Shown: positions 1 to 8,910, counted from the first letter of the stretch. The stretch: 64,000 bases of DNA from Microbulbifer elongatus (GCF_020524885.1 NZ_JAIVKJ010000006.1:1-64000), one strand, 5' to 3'. The notes: generated by a model not told the origin, from the letters alone. Program-made: numbers and translations.

Positions 1-28
1 GCTACGGCCCTTCGGGCCTCCGCGGGAC

Positions 29-120
29 GCCCAACGCTATGCACGTTTTGTGCGGGTCACTACGCTCCCAGTTTCGCACAAAACGTGCATAGCATTGGTC
101 GCCCCTGTTGCGGGCGTTAA
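29..120 (+). repeat. attC-like recombination site 1 (integron cassette)
   Basis: The site begins with GCCCAAC (29-35, fits RYYYAAC) and ends with GCGTTAA (114-120). Between them is a perfect 19-bp inverted repeat, GCTATGCACGTTTTGTGCG at 36-54 against 75-93, with a short asymmetric centre. This is the architecture of integron attC sites, where a folded single strand is recombined. The right-hand core is GTTAATA, which departs from GTTRRRY. Bases 1-28 also resemble the bases just before the third site, so the preceding cassette's 3' end or a longer site may be conserved. Confidence 0.7.
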
Positions 121-158
121 TAGTCTATTCGTGTCGCGCGCTTGTTTTTAAGGAAAAA

Positions 159-545
159 ATGTTGATGGAGGGAATATTTTGTAGCTACTACGATGAAGAG
201 GCGGAGCAAAATATACCTATAAAACCAACGTTGGATGAGGCCGTCAGTCTTTTTAGGAGCTTCCAATGGGAAAACTATAAAGAGGATTCCTCCTCCAAGT
301 TATTGATTTTTCAATCTCATAAATTCGATGAGGCATCTTTGTCTATTTCTAGTTTTGACGAAGGCGCGTGGTGCATATCAGCGGCAACGTCGAAGCGCAG
401 ACGTTTTTTCGGGCCATTTTTCAAAGTTAATACATTTGGCATTTTTATAGATAAAACTTCAGTTGAAGTTGAGAATATATTGCGGCTCTTCTATGAGAAC
501 TCTGTTCCTGAATTCTCCGCTTTGTTGAAGAGTAGTTCGGAGTAA
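159..545 (+). CDS. Cassette-borne hypothetical protein, 128 aa
   Basis: I do not recognise this protein. The ATG at 159 is chosen because AAGGA lies a few bases upstream; longer readings start inside the attC-like site. It is a soluble, acidic protein with no signal peptide or membrane segment. The middle has several aromatic residues (FRSFQWENY) and the C-terminal half has a basic patch (SKRRRFFGPFF). Base composition is clearly more AT-rich than in the housekeeping genes further right, as expected for a captured cassette. It lies between two attC-like sites and has no partner gene. A toxin, immunity or binding role cannot be told from sequence alone. Confidence 0.6.
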   Translation: MLMEGIFCSYYDEEAEQNIPIKPTLDEAVSLFRSFQWENYKEDSSSKLLIFQSHKFDEASLSISSFDEGAWCISAATSKRRRFFGPFFKVNTFGIFIDKTSVEVENILRLFYENSVPEFSALLKSSSE

Positions 546-547
546 GC

Positions 548-665
548 TACTAACAAGGTGCGGCAGACTAACATCTTACTTTGCGCATTTTTTACGCAGT
601 CGCTGTGCTTCCATTTTAGCGCAAAAAACGCACAATTTAAGCCGCATCTGATTGCGGCGTTAAGT
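548..665 (+). repeat. attC-like recombination site 2
   Basis: The site runs from ACTAACAAGGTGCGGCA to GCGGCGTTAAGT, ending in a good GTTRRRY core (GTTAAGT, 659-665). Inner arms TTGCGCATTTTTTACGC (581-597) and GCGCAAAAAACGCACAA (619-635) pair at 14 of 17 positions. Outer TGCGGC (559-564) pairs with GCCGCA (641-646). The imperfect pairing with unpaired bases is typical of attC sites. The left core is less canonical than in sites 1 and 3. Confidence 0.6.
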
Positions 666-903
666 GAATATCTCGCGTATGGAAAAGTTAATAACCATCA
701 AGCAAGCTTACTTAGCAATGGCTGAATACCTTCTCGAAGAGTGTCGGCTCGAAGCGGGGCGAGCCGTTGATGCTCGCGGCATTGTGGCAGAGCTGGAGTT
801 AGTCGGGCCATGGGAGTCGTCGAGCGAAGGATGCACGGAAATGTTCGAAAAGGCAGTTGAAATAGTACTCACAGAGGGTTCGGTTCTTGACTTCGAGAAG
901 TGA
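664..903 (+). CDS. Cassette-borne small hypothetical protein, 79 aa
   Basis: Small acidic, mostly helical-looking protein between attC-like sites 2 and 3; no family recognised. The GTG at 664 falls inside the right core of the site. An ATG at 679 gives a 74-residue form starting MEKLITIKQAYLAM, and neither start has a clear ribosome binding site. There is no signal peptide and no cysteine cluster. The conserved-looking start (ITIKQAYLAMAEYLLEE) and size suggest a small regulatory, immunity-like or adaptor protein, but this is a guess from shape only. The opposite strand also carries open frames, but the gene direction agrees with the cassette orientation. Confidence 0.5.
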   Translation: MNISRMEKLITIKQAYLAMAEYLLEECRLEAGRAVDARGIVAELELVGPWESSSEGCTEMFEKAVEIVLTEGSVLDFEK

Positions 904-962
904 GCCTGAATCACTTAAAAATCGCAGGCTGAATGCTCCGGTCCGTTGGGCCTTAGCGGGAC

Positions 963-1056
963 GCCTAACGCTATGCACATATTGTAAGGGTCGCTTCGCT
1001 CCCAGTTTCGCACCATATGTGCATAGCATTGATCGCCTTTGCGGCGCGCGTTAAGA
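963..1056 (+). repeat. attC-like recombination site 3
   Basis: GCCTAAC (963-969, perfect RYYYAAC) opens the site and GCGTTAAG (about 1048-1055) closes it. A perfect 13-bp inverted repeat lies inside (GCTATGCACATAT, 970-982, against 1015-1027). The central TCGCTTCGCTCCCAGTTTCG is almost the same as in site 1, and both sites share GGGACGCC(C/T)AACGCTATGCAC. Sites 1 and 3 are therefore close relatives, whereas site 2 is different. Mixed site types are common in cassette arrays. Confidence 0.7.
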
Positions 1057-1073
1057 GTAAGACTTGCCCACAG

Positions 1074-1931
1074 ATGATAAATGAATCGAGTCAGGCGCTA
1101 AACAAGGTGAGTGGGTTGGTTTTCACCTCAGTATTGTTGTTTTGGTGTGGATATGTGGCAATTACGCTTTTTGTTGGCTTCGTCACATCCAGCACTATAA
1201 GTTCTGAGGTTCTACAGCTTACTATTTGGGGGCTAACCAGCAGCGGCGGGTTGCTCGCTCTAACTTTCTTGTTCAGGCGGATCGAGGGGGGCTCCGTTAC
1301 TAATCTTTGCCTGAGGGTGCGCGCGTCGAGTTTGAGAAACTTCTTATTTGGCCTGCTTTTGGGCGGGGTGTCGTTTGGAATCCACGTCGGTGTTGTCGCA
1401 ACCTTCGCTGGTCCTATTCGCTTTGAGTTTGTGCCGGGCGTAGGGGCCCTGACTGCCCTGGTTTACTTTGCACGGTTCTTATCCACCTCTTGTATGGAGG
1501 AGTTGGGTTTCCGCGGCTATTCGTTACGGCGACTCGCCCCAATATTGGGGCCTTGGCCTGCGGTATGGCTGACGGCAGTGGCCTTTGGAATGAGTCACTT
1601 CCTTTACGGTTGGGATATGCAGACCATTATGCTAGGTGTGGTTCCGGCCGGTCTTCTTTGGGGGATGAGCGCGATAGCCACACGAGGAATTGCTGTGCCT
1701 ATCGGGCTTCACGCAGCCTGGAACTTCACCAGCTGGTCTGCGGGAAGCAGAGCTGAAACGGGCTTGTTGCAGTTGGTTGTTGAAGAGGAGGCGCTCGAGT
1801 TGACTCAGGCGGTCGGTATGGCTAGTTATCTATCAATTTTCACACTTCTCACATTTGCCTTTTGGTTTATTCACCGACGTAATATCGCGCGAGCTGTCTT
1901 GACTCCTACCTCGTTAGTCGCGGAGCGTTAG
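1074..1931 (+). CDS. CPBP family intramembrane metalloprotease (cassette-borne)
   Basis: A 285-residue polytopic membrane protein with about eight hydrophobic segments. It carries the CPBP/Abi signatures in order: MEELGFRGYSLRRL (EExxxR), a histidine in FGMSHFLYG and HAAWNF in a later helix. CPBP proteins are Rce1-like glutamate/histidine proteases used for prenyl-protein or bacteriocin processing and self-immunity; the substrate here is unknown. The ATG at 1074 is preferred because upstream in-frame codons lie in attC-like site 3. Composition is AT-richer than the core genes, and it is the third cassette of the array. No clear attC follows it, so it may be the last cassette. Confidence 0.75.
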   Translation: MINESSQALNKVSGLVFTSVLLFWCGYVAITLFVGFVTSSTISSEVLQLTIWGLTSSGGLLALTFLFRRIEGGSVTNLCLRVRASSLRNFLFGLLLGGVSFGIHVGVVATFAGPIRFEFVPGVGALTALVYFARFLSTSCMEELGFRGYSLRRLAPILGPWPAVWLTAVAFGMSHFLYGWDMQTIMLGVVPAGLLWGMSAIATRGIAVPIGLHAAWNFTSWSAGSRAETGLLQLVVEEEALELTQAVGMASYLSIFTLLTFAFWFIHRRNIARAVLTPTSLVAER

Positions 1932-2063
1932 GTCATTGAGGGTAGGGTGGCCATGCATAACATACGGCTGTTGTCGTTCCTATGGGGCAGGGGCTGTCTT
2001 TCCCCGGCTTAGCAGCTTCGAGTCCGCTCCAATCCCTGACTTTAAGGGTTAGCAAAAACTAAG

Positions 2064-2591
2064 ATGATACGGCAAGCTAAAAAGACAGATGCAGCAAGGA
2101 TTGCTGAGATCTACAACTACTATGTGATGAATACATGTATTACGTTCGAAGTAGATCCCGTATCGGAGGGCGAGATGTCACTTCGCATTTCAGAGTGTGA
2201 GGTCAATAACCTACCCTGGCTCGTTGCGGAGCACGAAAATTTAGTTATTGGTTATTGCTACGCAAGTAAATGGAAAGGACGTTGTGCTTACCAGCACTCT
2301 GTTGAAGCTACGGTATATCTTGATCTTGCTGCGGCATCTAAGGGCTGGGTCTCTGAGTTATATTCAGCACTATTTGCGAAGTTAGTGGAAATCAATGTTC
2401 ATGCGGTCATTTCAGGCATCGCGCTGCCGAACGAGGCGAGTGTCGCGCTGCATGAAAAGTTTGGCATGACGAAGGTGGCCCATTTTAGAGAGGTAGGCCG
2501 CAAGTTCGATAGGTGGGTGGATGTTGGTTATTGGCAATGCCTGCTTCCCACCTGGCAAGAGCGAAAGTCTACTGCTTGCTTAGATCTCTGA
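2064..2591 (+). CDS. GNAT N-acetyltransferase, phosphinothricin/methionine-sulfone type
   Basis: The 175-residue protein matches the PAT/YncA group of GNAT enzymes, which acetylate small amines such as phosphinothricin, methionine sulfone or sulfoximine. It starts MIRQAKKTDAARIAEIYNYYV, contains TFEVDPVSEGEM, and ends ASVALHEKFGMTKVAHFREVGRKFDRWVDVGYWQ, all normal for the family. The acetyl-CoA loop, usually like RGKGIG, reads ASKGWVSEL. That is unusual and may lower activity or change cofactor contacts. Two bases in-frame upstream give no better start. The gene follows the cassette region and is also AT-richer, so it was probably acquired, although no attC flanks it clearly. Confidence 0.75.
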   Translation: MIRQAKKTDAARIAEIYNYYVMNTCITFEVDPVSEGEMSLRISECEVNNLPWLVAEHENLVIGYCYASKWKGRCAYQHSVEATVYLDLAAASKGWVSELYSALFAKLVEINVHAVISGIALPNEASVALHEKFGMTKVAHFREVGRKFDRWVDVGYWQCLLPTWQERKSTACLDL

Positions 2592-2670
2592 ACTTAAAAG
2601 GAAAATGGAAGTGTTGGTAAGCAGGAGTGATGAGAATACTGCTGCGTTGCTTTAAAGGCGAAAACGAAAA

Positions 2671-2700
2671 AAGCCCCGAACTTTTGCAAGTTCGGGGCTT
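2671..2700 (-). terminator. Bidirectional intrinsic terminator
   Basis: A 12-bp perfect stem (AAGCCCCGAACT with AGTTCGGGGCTT) and a 6-nt loop. An A-run on its left gives a U-run when read on the minus strand. It sits directly after the 3' end of the minus-strand tRNA gene and can also stop transcription from the acetyltransferase side. Confidence 0.85.
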
Positions 2701-2708
2701 TCTTTGTA

Positions 2709-2785
2709 TGGCGCGCTCGGGAGGATTCGAACCTCCGACCGCCTGGTTCGTAGCCAGGTACTCTATCCAGCTGAGCTACGAGCGC
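2709..2785 (-). tRNA. tRNA-Arg (anticodon ACG)
   Basis: On the minus strand the acceptor GCGCTCG pairs with CGAGCGC. The D-arm is GCTC..GAGT, and the anticodon stem CCTGG/CCAGG encloses CTACGAA with anticodon ACG. The T-loop is TTCGAAT, followed by discriminator G and an encoded CCA. The 77-nt length is normal. The first anticodon base is presumably edited to inosine to read CGU, CGC and CGA. It has its own promoter and terminator. Confidence 0.95.
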
Positions 2786-2801
2786 GTCGTTGTGGTTGCG
2801 A

Positions 2802-2830
2802 ACTATAGTGACTTGCCTTGGCTTCGTCAA
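2802..2830 (-). promoter_or_regulatory. Sigma-70 promoter for tRNA-Arg
   Basis: On the minus strand, -35 TTGACG (2825-2830), a 17-bp spacer and -10 TATAGT (2802-2807) place the start a few bases before the tRNA 5' end. This near-consensus promoter suits a stable RNA gene. Confidence 0.75.
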
Positions 2831-3043
2831 CTGTTTTTTAAAGAAACTTTTTAAAAACTCTTTAAAAATCCGCAAGTTACCGAACTTTGCCGCTGTTCCG
2901 TTTGGTGCGGTTCAGCTCGATAGGGCGCGCATTCTGCCGCGCTGCCCGGGTCTTTGCAAGTACTTTTTTCAGGTTTTTTTGCGGGGGTTCTTTCCGCCAG
3001 GCTCGAAGGCTATTGCCGTCGAAATCTACCGGTCCAGGCTGCC

Positions 3044-4105
3044 CTAGGCGGCGTTGGATTCGGGGTGCGTTGACTCTTGTGGCATTGACGGTTCGCGGGG
3101 CTGCATGTGCTCGGCAAATGCCTGCTCAAGTACGTCTGAGTCCCGGTGGCGCTTGATGCGCTCAAAGAACGCGGTGGCTTCGGGGTAGCTCAGTTTCAGG
3201 TAGGCGAGCCACTGTTTGACCCGGTTGCCGAGGTATTTGGCGGGGTAGAGGTCCTGGGTGGTCGAGTAATAGTCGTACAGCAGTGCGGCAACCTGATGCC
3301 ATTGCAGGGGCTGGTAGTCGCGTCCGTCACACAGGGCCTGTATCTGCAGGCCGATATCCGGCCTCGCGAGCAGGCTGCGTCCAAACATGTAGGCGTCACA
3401 GCCGGTTACTTCGCGGCAGCGCTTGAAGTCTTCCAACGTCCACAGGTCGCCGTTGGCGATGACGCGAATACCCAGTTGCTGGCGGATCTCGCCAATGTAT
3501 TCCCAGTACGCCGGAGGGCGATAGCCGTCGACCTTGGAGCGGGCGTGAACGGCCAGCTCGGAGGCGCCGCCCGCTTCAGCGGCGCGGGCGTTGTCGAGGT
3601 AGCTGCTACGGTCCTGGTAACCCAGTCGTATCTTGGCCGAAACTGGAATTTCGCTGGGCACGGCGTTGCGGACTGCCGCGACTATATCCTCTACCCGGGA
3701 TGGTGACTGCAACAGGCAGGCGCCGCCATCGCTGTTGTTAACCGACTTGGCGGGGCAGCCAAAGTTGAGATCGATTGATATGGCACCCGTTTCTACGGCC
3801 TTGGCGGCATTGTAGGCCATGGCTTTCGGGTTGCCACCCAGCAGCTGGAGTTTGACCGGTGTGCCGGTTGGGGTTTGCGCGCCCTGTTCCAGCTCCGGGC
3901 ACAGTCGGGTGAAAACCCGGCGGGGGAGTCGGGTGTGGGTGACGCGGACAAACTCGGTGACGCATACATCAACCCCGCCAATGCGAGAGAGCAGGGCGCG
4001 AACATGGTGGTCGATGACACCTTCCATTGGCGCCTGATAAATCATCGGGCGCGGCGTTTTGTCGGCTTGCGGGGCCTTGGGTGTCGGGTACTGCGGTTCT
4101 TGCAT
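3044..4105 (-). CDS. dusC: tRNA-dihydrouridine synthase C
   Basis: FMN- and NADPH-dependent enzyme reducing a specific uridine (U16 for DusC) to dihydrouridine in the tRNA D-loop. The TIM-barrel domain begins at about residue 21 (MIYQAPMEGV). The active-site region DLNFGCPAKSVNNSDGGACLL (112-132) holds the conserved cysteine. AKIRLGYQ and VHARSK follow as flavin/tRNA-contact segments, and ANGDLW and MFGRSLLARP bind phosphate. The 353 residues exceed E. coli DusC because of short tails at both ends. It is divergent from oadG and sits beside a tRNA gene. DusA or DusB are less likely, given the NFGCPA...VN.S.GGA pattern. Confidence 0.9.
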   Translation of the reverse strand: MQEPQYPTPKAPQADKTPRPMIYQAPMEGVIDHHVRALLSRIGGVDVCVTEFVRVTHTRLPRRVFTRLCPELEQGAQTPTGTPVKLQLLGGNPKAMAYNAAKAVETGAISIDLNFGCPAKSVNNSDGGACLLQSPSRVEDIVAAVRNAVPSEIPVSAKIRLGYQDRSSYLDNARAAEAGGASELAVHARSKVDGYRPPAYWEYIGEIRQQLGIRVIANGDLWTLEDFKRCREVTGCDAYMFGRSLLARPDIGLQIQALCDGRDYQPLQWHQVAALLYDYYSTTQDLYPAKYLGNRVKQWLAYLKLSYPEATAFFERIKRHRDSDVLEQAFAEHMQPREPSMPQESTHPESNAA

Positions 4106-4305
4106 CGGTGACGGCTGTTTTACTGCGAGTGAGATTTTTAGATCGGATGGCTATTGTACGAAATTCTCTGTGGGGTTGTGCAAATTTTCGGCAGGCCTGC
4201 CGGCGCCATGGGGCTACGCGCCCTTGTGGTTGAAATTGGTAGCGATAATGGCGGAAAAGATCGGTATCTGGCGGGTTCTTGGTTGCTTCTGTAACTAATA
4301 AGTGT

Positions 4306-4335
4306 TTGATTTCTAAGGGTTCTTGTATTGATAAT
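4306..4335 (+). promoter_or_regulatory. Putative sigma-70 promoter for oadGAB
   Basis: TTGATT (4306-4311), an 18-bp spacer and GATAAT (4330-4335), about 55 bp before the oadG start. The match is moderate. Confidence 0.4.
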
Positions 4336-4389
4336 ATCGCCCGCAAAATCGAATTAGAGTCATAAAAAGCAATTTGCGAGGGAATATAA

Positions 4390-4635
4390 GTGCAAGAGTC
4401 ACTGATGCAGCAAGGTCTTGATATCACGCTGTTCGGCATGGGGATTGTTTTTACTTTTTTGCTGGTTCTGGTGATCTGCACCACCGTCATGTCCCGCCTG
4501 ATTACCCGTTTTTTCCCCGAGGCTGAGCCTGTTGTGGCGCCAGCTGCGAATACTGCTGCTGGGGCGGCAGGGGATGAGCGCCTGAAAAAAATTATTAAGG
4601 CCGCCATCGAACAGCATCGCAATAAACGTCGCTGA
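4390..4635 (+). CDS. oadG: Oxaloacetate decarboxylase gamma subunit (Na+ pump)
   Basis: An 81-residue protein with one N-terminal membrane helix (about residues 12-35, LFGMGIVFTFLLVLVICTTVM) and a charged, alanine-rich cytoplasmic tail ending in a helix (LKKIIKAAIEQHRNKRR). In OadGAB the gamma subunit anchors the complex and joins the alpha carboxyltransferase to the beta membrane subunit. The GTG start at 4390 follows a GAGGGA-like ribosome binding site; an ATG five codons later is possible. It is first in the oadG-oadA-oadB operon. The tail lacks the usual histidine-rich zinc-binding end, which is common in short OadG forms. Confidence 0.85.
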   Translation: MQESLMQQGLDITLFGMGIVFTFLLVLVICTTVMSRLITRFFPEAEPVVAPAANTAAGAAGDERLKKIIKAAIEQHRNKRR

Positions 4636-4769
4636 AACGGCATCGCAAATTAAATCGTTTTGGGCGTGCCCGGATTTTTTAATACTGCCCGCTGCGCTTC
4701 ATGGCGTTCGCGATCTGGTCCGGCCGCTTCACCCATTATTCAAGATCAACTTTCGAAGAGAGACGACCC

Positions 4770-6563
4770 ATGACTGAGGTTAAAAAGCCATTGGGGATTA
4801 CAGACGTAGTCCTGCGCGACGCCCACCAGTCGCTATTCGCAACCCGCCTGCGCCTGGATGACATGCTGCCGATTGCGGAGAAGCTGGACAAAGTCGGGTT
4901 CTGGTCTCTGGAGTCCTGGGGCGGCGCGACTTTTGATGCGTGTATCCGCTATCTGGGTGAGGATCCCTGGGAGCGCATTCGCGAACTGAAAAAAGCCATG
5001 CCGAATACGCCGCAGCAGATGTTGTTCCGCGGCCAGAATATTCTCGGCTACCGCCACTATGCCGACGACGTGGTCGAAAAATTTGTCGAGCGCGCGGCCA
5101 CCAATGGTGTGGATGTGTTCCGTGTGTTCGATGCCATGAACGATATGCGTAACCTGCAAACCGCGCTGGCGGCGGTGAAAAAGCAGGGTAAGCATGCGCA
5201 GGGCACCATCTCTTACACCGTAAGCCCGGTTCACGATATGGACCTGTGGGTCGACCTGGGGCGTCAGATCGAGGACATGGGTGCGGACTCCATTGCGATC
5301 AAGGATATGGCAGGCCTGCTGCGCCCTTATGAGGGTTACGAGCTGGTTTCCAAGTTGAAGGCGGCGGTGGATATTCCCATCCACATGCAGTGCCATGCGA
5401 CCACCGGCCTCTCCACTGCTACCGCGCTCAAGTGTGTGGAAGCGGGTATCGACAATATCGACACCGCTATTTCCTCCATGTCCATGACCTACGGCCACAG
5501 CCCCACAGAGGCGGTGGTTGCCATTCTGGAGGGAACCGATCGCGACACCGGCCTGGACATCAACCTGCTGGAAGAGATTGCGGCGTACTTCCGTAACGTG
5601 CGGAAAAAGTACGCGAAATTTGAAGGCTCCCTGCGCGGCGTCGACTCGCGCATTCTGGTTGCCCAGGTGCCCGGCGGCATGCTTACCAATATGGAAAACC
5701 AGCTGCGCGAACAGGGTGCCGGCGACCGCCTCGACGAGGTGCTCGAGGAAATCCCTCGCGTGCGCAAGGACCTGGGCTATATCCCCCTGGTGACACCCAC
5801 TTCCCAGATCGTTGGCACCCAGTCGGTTCTGAATGTGCTGACCGGCGAGCGTTACAAGTCCATTTCCAAGGAAACCGCTGCGGTGCTCAAGGGCGAGTAC
5901 GGCGCGACCCCGGCAGACGTTAACAAAGAGCTGCAGGACAAGGTTCTCGAAGGCGCTGAGCCGGTTACCTGCCGCCCCGCGGACCTGCTGACCCCGGAAC
6001 TCGACAAGCTGGCCGATGAGCTGAAAGAGAAAGCCGTGGCAGACGATATCGAACTCACCGGTGGTGAGGGCGAGATTGACGATGTGCTGACTTACGCGCT
6101 CTTCCCGCAGATTGGTCTCAAGTTCCTGAAGAACCGTGACAACCCCGACGTTTTCGAGCCGGTGCCGACTGGTAACGAATCCTCGGAAGTGAAAAACGAC
6201 CAGGGCGAATGTGTTTACACCGTCTCGGTGGAAGGGCAGAGCTACACGGTAACGGTCGCCGATGGCGGTGACGTAACCGGCATGGTGAAAGTGGGCGGTG
6301 ACGCTGCGCCCGCTGGTGGGGCTGCTCCGGCAGCTGCAGCGCCCGGGGCCGGTGAGCCCGTGAAGGCACCGCTTGCCGGCAATATCTTCAAGGTGCTAGT
6401 GAAGCCGGGCGACCAGGTGACCGAGGGGCAGAACATCGTGATCCTCGAAGCCATGAAGATGGAGACGGCGGTGAGCGCACCGCGTGCCGGTAGTGTCACC
6501 GGCGTGACCATCAAGGAAGGCGATTCCGTGGCGGTGGGCGATGCCCTGCTGACCATCGCGTAA
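4770..6563 (+). CDS. oadA: Oxaloacetate decarboxylase alpha subunit, biotin-dependent
   Basis: Transfers the C4 carboxyl of oxaloacetate to biotin and passes it to OadB. The carboxyltransferase TIM barrel begins [19 protein letters not shown], with metal-binding residues and [11 protein letters not shown] conserved C-terminal region follows, then an alanine/glycine/proline linker (about residues 510-530) and a biotinyl domain with EAMKMET, the biotin lysine being about residue 563. ATG 4770 is chosen because GAAGAGAGA precedes it; an upstream in-frame start would add 23 residues that are not family-like. It ends 11 bp before oadB. The 597-residue length is normal. Confidence 0.95.
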   Translation: MTEVKKPLGITDVVLRDAHQSLFATRLRLDDMLPIAEKLDKVGFWSLESWGGATFDACIRYLGEDPWERIRELKKAMPNTPQQMLFRGQNILGYRHYADDVVEKFVERAATNGVDVFRVFDAMNDMRNLQTALAAVKKQGKHAQGTISYTVSPVHDMDLWVDLGRQIEDMGADSIAIKDMAGLLRPYEGYELVSKLKAAVDIPIHMQCHATTGLSTATALKCVEAGIDNIDTAISSMSMTYGHSPTEAVVAILEGTDRDTGLDINLLEEIAAYFRNVRKKYAKFEGSLRGVDSRILVAQVPGGMLTNMENQLREQGAGDRLDEVLEEIPRVRKDLGYIPLVTPTSQIVGTQSVLNVLTGERYKSISKETAAVLKGEYGATPADVNKELQDKVLEGAEPVTCRPADLLTPELDKLADELKEKAVADDIELTGGEGEIDDVLTYALFPQIGLKFLKNRDNPDVFEPVPTGNESSEVKNDQGECVYTVSVEGQSYTVTVADGGDVTGMVKVGGDAAPAGGAAPAAAAPGAGEPVKAPLAGNIFKVLVKPGDQVTEGQNIVILEAMKMETAVSAPRAGSVTGVTIKEGDSVAVGDALLTIA

Positions 6564-6574
6564 CGGGGGCGCTT

Positions 6575-7888
6575 GTGGAAAACATAACAAATCTCTGGCT
6601 TTCGTCCGGCGCCAACCAGATGACGGTCGGGCAGTTCTCCATGATGGTGGTCTGCCTCGGTCTTCTGTTTCTCGCCATTCGCAAGAACTTTGAACCGCTG
6701 TTGCTGGTGCCGATCGGCTTCGGCGGCATTCTCGCCAACATTCCCGGTGCCAATTTGGCGCTGCCCGCGGTTGAAGCGGCCATCTATTCCGGCGATGCCG
6801 GTGTGCTGGCGCAGCTGGCACAGGCGCTTGGTTTGGCTGCGTCTGAATCTATCGAGGGCATAAAGGCGGCGCTGGAAAGTGCGCCGGCAGCGGCCCAGCA
6901 ACGTGCAGCCGAGGTGGCGGCCGATGCGGGCTTTAACAATGGCATGCTGTACAACTTCTACAGTGTTGCCATCGCTTCGGGTGTCGCGCCGCTGGTGATC
7001 TTTATGGGCGTGGGCGCGATGACCGATTTCGGCCCGCTGCTAGCAAACCCGCGCACACTGTTCCTCGGCGCCGCCGCGCAGTTCGGTATTTTTGCCACGG
7101 TGCTGGGTGCGGTGGGTATGTCGGCCATGGGCATCATGGACTTCTCCATCGCCGACGCTGCCGCCATCGGTATTATCGGTGGTGCCGACGGCCCCACGGC
7201 GATTTATGTGTCCAGCCTGCTGGCGCCGGATCTTCTTGGTGCCATTGCAGTTGCCGCTTACTCCTACATGGCGCTAGTGCCTCTGATCCAGCCGCCGATC
7301 ATGCGTGCGCTGACCACCGAGCAGGAGCGCAGGATCGAGATGGTGCAGCTGCGCCCGGTGAGCAAGCGCGAGAAGATCATCTTCCCGCTGGTACTGCTGA
7401 TCCTGGTGGCGCTGTTCCTGCCGGACGCGGCGCCGCTGCTGGGTATGTTCTGTTTCGGTAACCTGATGCGCGAGTGCGGTGTGGTATCGCGCCTGTCGGA
7501 TACCGCGCAGAATGCACTGATCAATATCACCACGATTTTCCTCGGCCTGTCGGTTGGCTCCAAGCTGGCGGCGGACAAGTTCCTGGATCCGAAGACCCTC
7601 GGTATCCTGGCACTGGGCATCGTGGCGTTTGCCATTGGCACGGCTGCCGGCGTGTTGATGGCCAAGCTGCTGAATGCGATCAGCAAGAACAAGATCAACC
7701 CGCTGATCGGTTCTGCGGGGGTGTCCGCGGTGCCGATGGCGGCGCGGGTCTCCAACAAGCTGGGGCTGGAGGCCAATCCACACAACTTCCTGCTGATGCA
7801 TGCCATGGGGCCGAACGTGGCCGGGGTCATCGGTTCTGCAGTGGCGGCCGGTGTGATGATCACGATGGTGCGGGCGATGACCGGCTGA
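6575..7888 (+). CDS. oadB: Oxaloacetate decarboxylase beta subunit, Na+-translocating
   Basis: Integral membrane subunit that decarboxylates carboxybiotin and couples this to Na+ export. It has about ten hydrophobic segments over 437 residues. The signature [15 protein letters not shown] around residues 200-215 contains the key aspartate of the Na+/proton channel, and [18 protein letters not shown] with [20 protein letters not shown] lies near the C-terminus. The start is GTG 6575. It is the last gene of the operon and is closed by a strong terminator. An alanine-rich stretch at about residues 85-120 ([20 protein letters not shown]) is longer than in enteric OadB, as often seen in marine gammaproteobacteria. 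Confidence 0.95.
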   Translation: MENITNLWLSSGANQMTVGQFSMMVVCLGLLFLAIRKNFEPLLLVPIGFGGILANIPGANLALPAVEAAIYSGDAGVLAQLAQALGLAASESIEGIKAALESAPAAAQQRAAEVAADAGFNNGMLYNFYSVAIASGVAPLVIFMGVGAMTDFGPLLANPRTLFLGAAAQFGIFATVLGAVGMSAMGIMDFSIADAAAIGIIGGADGPTAIYVSSLLAPDLLGAIAVAAYSYMALVPLIQPPIMRALTTEQERRIEMVQLRPVSKREKIIFPLVLLILVALFLPDAAPLLGMFCFGNLMRECGVVSRLSDTAQNALINITTIFLGLSVGSKLAADKFLDPKTLGILALGIVAFAIGTAAGVLMAKLLNAISKNKINPLIGSAGVSAVPMAARVSNKLGLEANPHNFLLMHAMGPNVAGVIGSAVAAGVMITMVRAMTG

Positions 7889-7909
7889 TCCGCGGCGTCT
7901 CACCGATCG

Positions 7910-7938
7910 CAGAAACCCCGCTCCGGCGGGGTTTTCTG
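7910..7938 (+). terminator. Intrinsic terminator of oadGAB
   Basis: CAGAAACCCCG and CGGGGTTTTCTG pair around a short loop, with T-richness within and after the right arm. Located 22 bp after the oadB stop. Confidence 0.8.
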
Positions 7939-8090
7939 TATCTGGGTGATGGCTTTGACCGGCTGGTCCGGGCTGCGTATAGGGAAAGGGCGCGGCTGCG
8001 GTCGCCGTGGTAATATGGCCGCCGTTTTGTAATTGGCGGCGCCGCATTGTCTCGGCTTTTGGTAGAGAGCCGCGCCGCAAAGGAGAGGTT

Positions 8091-8879
8091 ATGTCCTGGT
8101 TGGGAGCGGGTATCGGCGCGGGCATCGGTATGATGTTCGGCGGCCCCATCGGTGCGGCGCTGGGCGCCTGGGTTGGTAGTTCCTTTGGCTCTGGGCTGAA
8201 AAAGCTCAGTGACGCAGGTATCACGCTGAATCGCGATGGTGCGCAGGCGGTATTTATCGTCGCGCTGTTTTCCATGCTGGCAAAAATGGCCAAGGCCGAC
8301 GGCCAGGTTTCCAAAGCAGAAATCCAGCTGGTTGATGACTTCATCAAGAACAATCTGCGCCTGAACGCGGAAGACCGCCAGCAGGCGATCAAGATTTTCC
8401 AGAATGCCAAGGATGATCAGTTCACTATCTATGACTATGCGCGCCAGTACCGGCAGCTGATCCGCAACCAGGCGATGCGGGAAATGGTCTACCGCTTATT
8501 GTTTGCGGTGGCGTTTGCCGACGGCGAGTTGCATCCGGCGGAAGAGCAAATTCTGCGTCGAATTCCCGGAGACCTGGGGTTGCACGCTTCCATCTTTACC
8601 GCCATGTTCAATGAATTTGGGCATCGCGGAGGCGCTACCAGCACCGGTAACCTGCAAGCGCATTACGATATTCTCGAGTGCAGCCCGGATGCGAGCGACA
8701 AAGAGCTGAAGCTTGCCTACCGGCGCAAGGCGGCGGAATACCACCCGGACAAGATTGCCTCCAAGGGCCTGCCGGACGAGTTTATGCGCCACGCGGAAGA
8801 CCAGATGAAAAGCGTCACCGTGGCTTATGACACCATTGTCGCCGCGCGCAAGCGTCAGGCCGCGGTCGATCAGGTCTGA
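8091..8879 (+). CDS. djlA: DjlA-like co-chaperone (TerB + DnaJ domains)
   Basis: A 262-residue protein. The N-terminus is a glycine-rich membrane segment (MSWLGAGIGAGIGMMFGG...), followed by a TerB-like helical domain (about residues 45-165, AKADGQVSKAEIQLVDDF and FADGELHPAEEQILRRI) and a C-terminal J-domain (about 190-258) with HYDILECSPDASDKELKLAYRRKAAEYHPDKI. The HPD motif stimulates DnaK ATPase. DjlA of E. coli is an inner-membrane DnaK partner linked to envelope stress. ATG 8091 follows a strong AAGGAGAGG ribosome binding site, so the longer open frame starting at 8007 is not used. bolA lies 31 bp downstream on the same strand. Confidence 0.85.
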   Translation: MSWLGAGIGAGIGMMFGGPIGAALGAWVGSSFGSGLKKLSDAGITLNRDGAQAVFIVALFSMLAKMAKADGQVSKAEIQLVDDFIKNNLRLNAEDRQQAIKIFQNAKDDQFTIYDYARQYRQLIRNQAMREMVYRLLFAVAFADGELHPAEEQILRRIPGDLGLHASIFTAMFNEFGHRGGATSTGNLQAHYDILECSPDASDKELKLAYRRKAAEYHPDKIASKGLPDEFMRHAEDQMKSVTVAYDTIVAARKRQAAVDQV

Positions 8880-8910
8880 GCCAACCCATCGGATAGTCGG
8901 AGTTAAATAC

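Noticed and set aside
1932-2063. A fourth attC site between the CPBP and acetyltransferase genes
   Set aside because: GCATAAC and GGTTAGC occur at the ends, but the cores do not fit RYYYAAC/GTTRRRY and the inner sequence has no convincing long pairing.
3146-3706. 186-codon plus-strand frame over dusC
   Set aside because: A shadow of the strongly conserved dusC on the opposite strand; no family match or ribosome binding site.
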